A stretch of DNA of 64,000 nt, taken from NCBI RefSeq assembly GCF_050948175.1, contig NC_135197.1, positions 5,536,501-5,600,500 on the forward strand. Reading direction: 5' to 3'. A program made the translations under genes and the position numbers. Below the pieces are notes generated by a model, which did no database searches, was not told the DNA's origin, and was given only the letters and a program-made list of their open reading frames with translations. This DNA is from Xylocopa sonorina (Eukaryota > Arthropoda > Insecta > Hymenoptera > Apidae). This document shows, piece after piece, positions 10,963-20,600 of this stretch (its first letter is position 1; each line of letters starts with the position of its first letter).

Positions 10963-13900
10963 GTAAGAGAATTCGCTCGATACATCTCGCGGAGCGTTCA
11001 ATTGGACACGGAAATATTTCAAATCGCCACTATCGACTGGGTTTCATTTGAATCTTAATAAATTCCCGATCGAGATCACTTCTCGCAGTTGTCTCGCAAC
11101 TTTTCCCATCGCCGTTTCCAACTTGCGCTCCAGAAATATTAATAGAACGCCAGCCGGAGACACACGTGTGCCCTCACGGAATTCTTCTAGGAGGACTATT
11201 CGACAATGACGATGGGATTCAACGCACTTTCGAGATATCCGCAAATATGGTGAACAAAGAACAGTCTTCGAACGTGGAATTCATGAACGTCTTACTCCAG
11301 GCTAACTCCATCAAGGTTGGCACGGATCCGTTCGATGTGTCGCAGGAAGGTATAACCGTAATTAGAAATACAATCCAGCGTTCCATTCGATCGATCTTTA
11401 TTTTTTAATATCCAGTATGCAAATTGATGGCCACGGGGGTGGCCGCGATTTTTGGCCCCCAGAATAAGTTCACCTCGGAGCACGTGCAGAGTATGTGCGA
11501 CACCATGGAAATACCGCATATTTATGGCAAATGGGAGCCCATGCAAGCTCGTGGTAAAGGAATAAACTTGTATCCTCACGCGGAAACCCTGTCTACGGTA
11601 GGTGAAATATAGCAGAAACTTCGACGTGAATCTTTTATCGAATTAAAATACCCGCCTCGCCTCCAGCAATTTCCACTACTTTCCGCGAACAGTATATTTA
11701 GAAAATTTACAGTTATTGTTTCGTTGAACGTGTATCACCAGACAAGTGCTCCTTTAACCAGTGATCTAATCGAAGAAATATTTGACGTGCCGCCAGATCT
11801 TCAATCAAATCATAACCGATTACGAATGGAAGAATTTCGCAATATTGTACGAGGGCTCGGACAGCTTGATCCGCACCCATCCTTTGCTGGAACGCCCGGA
11901 CGTCAAATCCCACGCGATCTTCTTGTACCACTTAGGAACTGGACCGAGTTACAGGTGTGCACGTGCGACTGTTCAAGCTATCGATCTTCAATTTAAATCA
12001 CGCTCTGCTCGATTTTACAGGGATGCTATGCGAAAAATTAAGGAGGCAGAGATTGAAAACATCGTTATCGATTGCTCGATCGATATACTCGAAACGGTGC
12101 TGCAACAGGCGCAGCAAGTGGGAATTATGTCGGAGAAGAACCGGATTATAGTAACGTCATTGGTAATCTAACTTCTATTACATATTCAATTGTCAGCTAA
12201 CTGTATAATCGACAATCCTGTATGCGTAATTAACACGATTATTTCGCCAGGATCTTCAAACGATCGACCTGGAGCCGTACCAATTTTCGGGAGTGAATTT
12301 CACCGGGGTACGTTTAATTGACCCGGACAATCCTCGGCTAGCGGACATCATAGAAAAGAACAAAAACGAATGGGGCTCGACTAATCCGTCTCAGTTGCGC
12401 GTCGAACAAGCGCTCATGTACGACGCTGTGCAGCTGTTCGCCAGAGCGTTCAAACGCTTAAAGGACGCCATTAAAGGCGACATGAAACAATTACCCTGTA
12501 ACGGTACTCAAAGCTGGGAGCACGGTTACAGTCTGAGTAACTTCATGCGACTGGTAGGTTCGTCGATATTCCAATTTTAATATCGACGATTACAACTACA
12601 GGAACGTTGTTCTGAATTACTTTGCGCAGAGCGAGATGGAAGGTTTGTCGGGCTTGATCAAGTTCGACACAGCCGGTTTTCGCAGTGACTTTCGCATAGA
12701 CATCATAAGGGTTACAGAGCAAGGGCCGAAGAAGATCGGAATATGGAACAGCACGAACACCGTGGAATGGCTGATGGAGCAGTATCCCCCTAAGACCGAC
12801 GAAGAGTTAAGCTTGCAGAATAAAACGTTCATCGTCTTGATCGCTATCGTAAATATACAGAGCTAGAAAATTGTGAAATATTTTTTAAAAGCTTCATACA
12901 ACCTTTCACGTTTGCAGAGCCATCCGTATGGTATGTTAAAAGAATCAGCGGACATGATGACCGGAAACGAACGCTACGAGGGGTTTGGCATTGATATCAT
13001 TCAAGAACTGAGCAAGATGCTTGGCTTTAATTATACCTTTGAAGTGCAAGGGGACAATGTGTACGGATCGAACGTGAATGGAAAATGGACGGGGATGCTG
13101 GGCAAGATAATCCGCGGTGTCAGTAAACGTTTCATTGAAAAATGTTAAATCTTGTTTAAAATAAATCTTCTGGTGCAATCGTGTTGCAGGAGGCCCATCT
13201 AGCGATCACAGACTTGACTATAACATCTGAACGCGAGGGGGCGGTAGATTTTACGACGCCTTTCATGAATCTGGGTAAGTTTTCGTGCAATTCAAACATT
13301 TCATCGAGTTCTATAACAGGCAGAAGATACTAACAGTTAAGACGGTTCCTGTATAATTTGCGTTTCTGTTTGTTCGCACAGGGATAAGTATCTTGTACCA
13401 AAAGCCAATGAAAACACCACCCAGTTTGTTCTCCTTCTTGTCGCCATTTTCTGCTGGTGTCTGGTGGTACTTAATCGGAGCCTATATATTTGTGTCCGTT
13501 TTGTTGTACATCATTGGTAGGATTTGCCCAGCTGAGTGGAACAATCCATATCCTTGCATCGAGGAGCCTGAGGAGCTCGAGAATCAGTTTACCTTTAAAA
13601 ATTCACTGTGGTTCACTATTGGTAGTATCATGCAGCAAGGTTCCGAGATTGCTCCCATGTGAGTGGATTTTAATACTCTTAAATAATGCAAACGACGATC
13701 GATTTTAATTGATACTATATTTTTATTATTCAGAGGTCTTTCGACAAGAATGATGGCTGCTTCCTGGTGGTTTTTCTGTCTCATCATGGTGTCATCCTAC
13801 ACGGCCAATTTGGCGGCGTTTTTAACCGTCGAAACTGTGGTATCTCCTTTCTCGAACATCGAGGAATTAGCAAAGAAGAAGACCATCAAATACGGTGCTA

Positions 13901-15616
13901 AAGCGGGGGGATCCACGCTAATCTTCTTTAGAGTAGGTGTCATTTTGTAAACGATATGCGTACACACATTATCACATGAGAACCTAATATACGGCAGATT
14001 GAGAATTGACAAAATAGTTGTCGGTATCGCCGAAATTTGCAGGATGATTACAGGTCCCCGATATATTTGTTACGAATGTAAGGGATATTTCAATTTTAAA
14101 TTAGTGCCACCGTCTAGCTCTAAGCGATTTGAATAGACGTTAACGTAGACGCTTCCCTTAATTTTACGCAGATCACGTATCAGCTCCCCCTGTAAGCTTT
14201 TCTCATTAACGATTCCATGTCGTCCCCCTATAATTTTAATAATAAGTAACACCTTAAAAGTCTAGATAGAAGTAATCCCAAAGCAGTCCCTAAAATACGA
14301 TATAAAAATCTAAAATCGAATAACCAGAAACTAAATTGAACCCCGCGATCGTTCGCGCATTGCTCATCCGCCTCCAACGAGTCGCTTATTAATCCGACGA
14401 GCGTCGGACAAAGAAACCGTGGAGCTGTTTGTTCTAATCCAGTTTTTTGAGAGACTTATGCCCATTCCAAGGATTCCAACTACTCGACGTACAAGGAGAT
14501 GTACGACTACATGAAGGCAAACGAGAAGGAGCTGCTGCCACCGGACAACGATGCTGGCTTGAGAAAGGTGCTCCTAGAGAATTATGCGTTTTTGATGGAA
14601 TCCAGCTCGATCGAGTACATCACCGAGAGGTATTGCAACGTGACGCAGATCGGTGGACTTCTCGATGCGAAGGGTTATGGAATTGCCATGAAGAAAAGTG
14701 AGTCGTCCCAGAGATACGCAGGAACACGCTGCACTGGTTCTGAATCTGTTCTTCTAGTAGTAATAAATGCGCGTAGCGTGGCTGACCGATTAACAGCGGT
14801 TCTGTCTACTCTACTGCGTGACCGTCCAGTTGGGAAATGCAGAAGGCCAGAATCGCTGCTCGCATTAATTATTTTATTAATAAATTCCAATAGCGTGCGT
14901 GACGAAAAATAGAACGATAAAACTTGGGATCTCTCTTCTTTTCGTTGTTCATACGAATGGTGTTATTTCAGACTCGATCTATCGTCACGCGTTAAACACT
15001 GCCGTGTTGAGGCTGCAGCAAAGCGGCTTGCTCACAGAGTTGAAGAAAAAATGGTGGACACAGAAACGCGGAGGTGGAAAGTGTCGAGTACGTATAGATA
15101 AAAGTATCAATGGAACGAGATAAGATGGCTGTAAAATGTCTATGTTATATAATGGCGTGTGCATAAAACGTAGGAAGACGGTGGCGGGGGTGCGGCGGAG
15201 GAACTCGATCTCGACAATGTGGGTGGTGTGTTCTTGGTATTAACCGTAGGCGTTGCCGCGTCATTCTTCTACACCATAATGGAGTTACTGTGGGAAGTTG
15301 GCTGTACATCGATACGAGAAAACGTAATAACGATTATGCGATTTTTAGAATCGCGCCCTTCGCGAAGGGCGCGAAACAATTTGATTCTCGTCGAGCGAAC
15401 GTGTACGCGATAAATTGCGCAAACCTTTTCCAGGTTTCCTTTAAAGAAGAGCTGATAGCCGAGGCGAAGTTCATTTTAAAATGCAGCAATTCACCGAAGC
15501 CTGTTAGAAGAAGGAAAGGCTCGTCGAATAGAAGCGGGGAGAACAGCACCAGGGGTTGCACGCCACCGTATGGATTTATACCGGTGATTAAAACACCGGG
15601 TTCCAACGACAAGTAA
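10893..15616 (+). CDS. Kainate-type ionotropic glutamate receptor subunit (gene B), complete, 15 exons, 889 aa
   Basis: This is a glutamate-gated cation channel subunit of the plasma membrane at synapses. Coding exons: 10893-10962, 11191-11349, 11416-11597, 11797-11954, 12021-12162, 12251-12553, 12630-12848, 12918-13118, 13190-13274, 13382-13658, 13734-13932, 14472-14697, 14972-15087, 15174-15323, 15434-15616. All introns are GT-AG and the 2670 bases join in one frame. Residues 1-16 form a signal peptide; the amino-terminal domain follows (RIGGLFDND, GVAAIFGP, MYDAV). The ligand-binding domain has Tyr415, Thr488, Arg493, Ser659-Thr660 and Glu708, with Cys720/Cys778 as the likely disulphide. 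Membrane segments are about 533-551, 605-631 and 795-817; the pore loop is 577-597 with Gln591; the gate motif SYTANLAAF is 620-628. Length suits the family (about 900). The tail is Arg/Lys-rich and lacks an obvious PDZ ligand. The domain text matches GRIK subunits better than AMPA or NMDA ones; the exact insect subfamily is not assigned. Confidence 0.95.
13633..13635 (+). other. Q/R-site codon of the gene B pore (genomic CAG = Gln591)
   Basis: The codon lies in the pore loop GSIMQQGSEIAP. In vertebrate AMPA and kainate receptors this Gln can be recoded to Arg by ADAR editing, which lowers calcium permeability and polyamine block. The genome encodes Gln, so unedited channels should be calcium permeable. 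The downstream intron (13659-13733) is only 75 bp, leaving little room for a long editing duplex. Confidence 0.85.
13933..14471 (+). other. Longest intron of gene B (intron 11, 539 bp)
   Basis: It separates ...FFR (end of exon 11) from DSNYSTYKEM (exon 12) inside the second lobe of the ligand-binding domain. It is AT-rich, ends CCCATTCCAAG, and is much longer than most gene B introns. It holds a cryptic exon-like 35-bp segment (14043-14077) and a short perfect hairpin (14393-14408). Confidence 0.85.
15351..15374. repeat. Perfect 24-bp palindrome inside gene B intron 14
   Basis: The arm TCGCGCCCTTCG is followed directly by its exact reverse complement, with no spacer. It lies in the 110-bp intron 15324-15433 between the exon of the fourth membrane segment and the tail exon. 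As RNA it could fold into a GC-rich stem. Confidence 0.9.
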
Positions 15617-15870
15617 AACACGCGATGAAAAGAATACAGTACACGATACTTGAATTACAACGAAGGGGACACTGCTTCGTTTTTACTAATCTCGGATAAT
15701 GATACAACGAAAATATGTATACTAACATTAATACGTACAAAATGAAAAATCTAGATGCAGGAATAGAGACTCGCGATCGTGTTTTTGCACCACGCGGACA
15801 GAGATACCTCGATCTTTTCACTTTACACGAGCGGCTGTTAATAAAATGTGAAATTAGTGTTTTGTTTGGT
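15617..15870 (+). other. Probable 3' UTR of gene B
   Basis: This is AT-rich sequence from the TAA stop (15614-15616) to just past the AATAAA at 15840, giving a 3' UTR of roughly 240-250 bases, much shorter than the one proposed for gene A. Confidence 0.6.
15840..15845 (+). terminator. Poly(A) signal of gene B
   Basis: Canonical AATAAA about 225 bases after the stop, followed by the GT-rich stretch TTAGTGTTTTGTTTGGTC, a good downstream element. Confidence 0.7.
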
Positions 15871-18800
15871 CTCGAACGTATGAAACGGATGATTATTACT
15901 GGAACCTCGGCAGGGCAAGCAAATTACTTTAAGTAGCTGTAAAGTGTTCATATGCATACGCGTATTACGACCATAGTTGTTCTCGTAAACCAGTGATAAC
16001 GACCGCGTTGATGTTAATCGTTTCGTAAAGCGTCGTTCGCACGTTCCTGCGGATAACCATAAGCAAAACTGCTCCAGTTATCAATTAATCACGAAATTAA
16101 CCGAGTGGAGTATGCAAATTGCACCGGATAATAACCCTTAATTAAGTTGACGGTTCGAGGTCAAGAGGCGTGATACAATCGGGCAATTTTACGGGGCGCA
16201 TAAAAACTCCCTCGGCTGTATCGAATTCGAGCTGCGAAAAAGCTACGCCTCTCCTCCTTTTTCGTGCAACCGCGCTGATGTAAAGCGCGTACGCAAAACG
16301 AATTTCACGATCGCGCGGCCATTCTGGTTTTTCCGGTTTACAATATCTCCGTTGTTAATCTCAAATATCCTCCGATCTGAAAGGATAATATCGCCCCGTC
16401 GAAATTGGAATCCATCGTTCTCTTTTTCCCATTTAACTTGGGGCACGTTTCGTTCGATTTTCTTTCCCCCCCTGTCCGTTGTAACGATGGAACAAGCAAC
16501 TGGTTTGATGATCACCAGCGGCGAACACGAGTAGAGTGCTGCTATCTCCTACGTGACGCAGAAGCGTCTTCAGCTCTCATCGGTAAGGTAGCGGGCTGAA
16601 TCTCGTTCTGAATCGACGATACGATTCGAGTTTCTACGACCAAGAGAACGCCACTCGTACGATAATCGGCCGGAATTAAAAACCATCGATCAGCCGATGA
16701 ATAATTCAACGTATAGGCAGGAGATCCGGCCATTAGCGACTTAACGATCATCCTCGAACGCGAACCTTTGGTGAACTTTTCGAGTTCACCAGTTTCGCAA
16801 ATCGATTTTTCTATCTTGCCTATTACGGTTCGCTGGTATTCGAAACGATGCGATGGAAATTGAAGGAAAACCATAAGAAATTCTTTATTTCGTCTAACAG
16901 TGATAACTCTGTGTCTGCGACGACAGTCGAATCGACGCATTCTCTTCAGAAATTTATCCGCAAAACCTTGTATGCACTTGGCCTTTTTTTTGTTCGATGA
17001 ATATTTAGAAGCCCTCGATCGGCTCGCATTCCAACGATCGAAGGAGTTTTTACTTAATTGGAAGAATATGTCCCGCGGAACAAACGAATCCATGCGTTTG
17101 CATTAAACAGGCCAGGATCCTCGAGGCACGGCGTACAGTGAAAGACACTCCCTCTTTAGATGTCGGAAATGTCCTGAAGTGGCCGACCGGGTCCGTTGAC
17201 GAGTAAGTTAACCAGCTAGGGGCAAGCAAAATAGCTAGACGGCCCCTCAACATTTCGCTTTCGTTGGAATTTCGCGGAGAACAAAGGCGGCCACTCCGTG
17301 CTCCTTTTTCTTTGATCGTAACCACGACCACTGCGTTGCAAACCCCGCCGCCACGTTGGTGCGGACCGAGTTGTGCACGACTTCCAGCACCGGGGAATGA
17401 AAGCATAGTTGTAGTATAGAGAAATATGCTTGGAAATGGGCAACAGTATTTTAAGCTTAGACTCCAGCTTCTCGAATGGAAGTGGAGAATGTCGAGAAAT
17501 AATACAACAGAAAGCAAATGTTAATTTCAATTCGAATAGGATACGATTTATCAGATAAACTCGAACGTAATGGAAGTGGCAGCAAACCTGCGCGCATAGA
17601 ACCGATAGAAATATTCATGTTATAAAATTCCGAGTTCTTGCGCGTCGTTTTCGCATTCTTCGCCGGAACGGGACTCTATAAAACAGCAGAGATCTCGTCT
17701 AGATACGCCTACGTTCATCTGCAACGCGTACGGAAAATATGCGCAATAAAATGATAAGCTATGCCTCCTCGTTTGATATAAACGCAAAAACGCAATCGTC
17801 CGTGCATCTTCCGGCAACATAAGAAGATTTGATAAGTTGGACCTGCAAGTTTTCTTGGCCCGACCGTTAGCCGCGATACTTGTCATTTTTGCGGGTGGTC
17901 ATGCGTGTCTAATCGAGCAGGAAACTTGCGTAAGTCGCGCGAAACAGAGATGAAATTTCAAAACGAACGCGTATGCGCTACGGCAAACGCGCGAGATCCT
18001 CGCGAGACACCGGAAGAGGAGGCGACGGAGGAGTCCGCTCGATAATTCAGCCGACGCATCCCCCAAAAATCTTGCATCTCGGCTACGAACACTCTAAAGC
18101 AGGTTTCCACCGTTGGGAGGCTCGTAAGAAGCGACATCAGATGCGAAACAGCGAAATAAGTTCGCGTTTTTTACGCGGCCGACTATGCTGGACGTGGCGA
18201 AAGGTCAATGGCGACGGTCTGACATAAAAATCGTAGCGTCCAGATTCCTCTCGCGCAACGGATTCCTGAATCAACCCCACGCTCTTCCGTTCATTCATAT
18301 CTACGACAACATTTTAACAACAATACATATTATTTAACAAAACCCTAATCCATCGATACAAAACCCATCGCCAATCCAATCTGACAACGAACAATCGTCC
18401 GCTGATTTATCACGTGCAAATTCGATCGCGATAATCTCGCACGCTCGAGAAATCCCGCCTCGCCTCCATTCTAGGGTCAAACTCGAGGAGTTTACGAGGT
18501 TGCGAGGAGCCGAATCGATGACACAGACACTCAGGAATCCGAGGAGTCGCCGAGTGGTGGCGGCACGACTTTCCGTGGCAGCCGCGTCGGCCCACCTTTA
18601 TGGACGCACCTCGGAGGCGCCTATTCAAAGGATGGTACCATCCCCGGGCACCTAGGCGGGTGGGGATACTTGCCGCTCGCGAGGTAGTATTAAAAGGCCA
18701 TTAAACGGCCCGACATGACATATGGCTTTGCGCGTGTGTACGCGCCGCGGCCCATGGGCGATTCTGCTTTGCCGGCGAACGAAACTGCTGGCTTCGCCTG

Positions 18801-19960
18801 TCCGGCTGCTACCACCAGTCGCGGTCGAGCCAATAAAACCGGATAAAACAACCAAGCTGCCAGACCACTGGTCTTTCTCCGTCCCTCCGCTCGCGCGGTC
18901 TTCTGAATCTGGGCTCTCGTGTACTCGCGTACTCGTCGGGGCTATGAAATTCGCGGGTCGCTGAGCCTCGTGGCGCTGCACCTGGCCGGGGTTAAGAAAA
19001 AAAAAAAACAGACTCAGTGGTGCCTGTAGGGCGTCTTTGATGAGTCAGCGGACACTTGATCGGTCGAGTTAATGTAGCTCGAGGCGCCTGGGTCCTTCTT
19101 GTGGATCGATATCGGATAACTGGACCCGAGAAGCTGCTCCGCAGCCTGTTCTGGCTGGGCCAATTAGTGGACGCGTTAATGTTCGCGAGGGTAGTCGAAT
19201 TCTTCGGCGCTCGTTTTTTGTTCCACCACCGAGCTTGGCGGTCGGTGCTTCAGGGGATCCAGTGGCAACAGGTGTTTCGATGAATAATATCCTCTTGAGC
19301 GGGGATCGCGGTGGATTCGTGGAAGAAACGGGCGATGTGCACGCGATGCGGTTGCTTAGGTCTGATTACGGTGGGCCTGTTCTACTTTGATGTAGTATTT
19401 TTTTTTTTTACATACATCGCACCTTTTGTTCGACAATCCTTTTTCGCAGGGTAAATCGAGAGAGAGGAACTGGAATTGGGAGTCCTCCGTTATCGACAAA
19501 CTCCGCGAAGTCTGGCTTCGCAAGATTCGACAACACAAACACCCTCGACTGGGATATCACACGGGATGCAGGGTATCCGTGAAACGCATCCGCTTTTAGT
19601 AACATGGCATCTCGTTTGCATCGAGGACACACCAGATATATCCAGATTATCCGGTTCTTTATTGTCCGTTTATTTTAGACCATTCCGCGGCGTGTTTCCG
19701 CGGAATGGCGGCTATTCGTGGATCGCGTCATCGCTTCTCGAAAACTCATCGCGTTAAGCGGCTGAATTTAGTGGGTCACGCGTCGTCGTCCTGTTGTCTC
19801 GATTCGGAAGGGAATCTCGAAAGTTCGCCGCGATCGCGAAGGGATTGAAGCGGAGGGAAACGGGAGTTCGACGGGTGGAAACGCAGCTTCCAACGTGGAA
19901 CGGAAGGTAGCGTAATAAAGGGGTGAGTTAACGTGCTCGTAAAGCTATTCGTACCAGGCA
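15871..19960. other. No gene recognised (start of gene desert)
   Basis: Open frames here (for example minus strand 16542-17093 and 17050-17517) overlap frames on the other strand and show no known family, signal peptide or paired splice sites. A copy of the TTTCGCTTTCGTT word lies at 17253-17265, a GCAATAAA word near 17743, and a perfect hairpin at 19680-19708. The part around 18.4-19.3 kb is more GC-rich than its surroundings. Confidence 0.5.
19680..19708. repeat. Perfect inverted repeat, 11-bp arms, 7-bp loop
   Basis: The arm CCATTCCGCGG at 19680-19690 and its exact reverse complement at 19698-19708 flank CGTGTTT. No T-run follows and no mobile-element ends are evident. It may be a structured RNA stem, a dyad protein site or chance. 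Confidence 0.9.
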
Positions 19961-20600
19961 ATAGAATATTAAAGGTTTATTAGTCTAATAGCACACTGCG
20001 GCACCACTTTGCGCGCTTCTTACGCATACACTTTAAAGCTCTCATCATTTTATTGCTTTGGGACATTTTGGGATTCAGTCACAAAAGGAGAACGTTAAGT
20101 TAGCTTAGGATAAACCACTCAACCAATGCATTTTGAATGAAATCGGAGGTTCTCTCATCATTATAATGACCATGTTGGCAAAGACTTAATCTTTCATCCA
20201 CCAGTATCGCATTTCTTATAAAAATATTCCTGGTGAAAATGAATTTACTATTCGTTTTCTTCGAAGAAATCCAGTTGCTATGCAATAATAAATTTGATAC
20301 ATGTAATTAGAATCGAATAAAGTTACCAGTAATCAAAAGAAAGCCTGAGGCTCCTTTGCACACTCGGTGATTCAGAGCATGGAACACTAAGTCTTATAAG
20401 AAACTATATACCTCGACGTTGGTTAGTGTGTCACGAGGTAGACTTGGTCCGCTCGCAAAGCTACCGATCGTGTATACTCCTCGTGTCGTTACGTTTTATG
20501 ATTTAAGACATTTTTATAGCGTACTCACACCCAAAGGTGTTACGTTAACTTAGCGCCTGCGTTAAAGTCTGCAGTTGGTGGATATTTTTAGAATAAAGGC
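19960..20600. other. AT-rich island with short degenerate open frames
   Basis: Base composition drops to AT-rich with few CpG compared with both flanks, which suggests a different history, for example an old inserted element. The plus strand at about 20188-20283 reads FIHQYRISYKNIPGENEF and on to a stop, in a codon style that looks protein-like, and upstream text in the same frame is cut by a stop. I do not recognise a transposase or retroelement domain and see no clear terminal repeats. Confidence 0.3.

Noticed and set aside
13119..13124. Donor two bases earlier (CGCG|GTGTCA) for gene B exon 8
   Set aside because: It would leave the frame out of register with exon 9; GTCAGT after 13118 restores IIRGEAHLAI, which fits the family.
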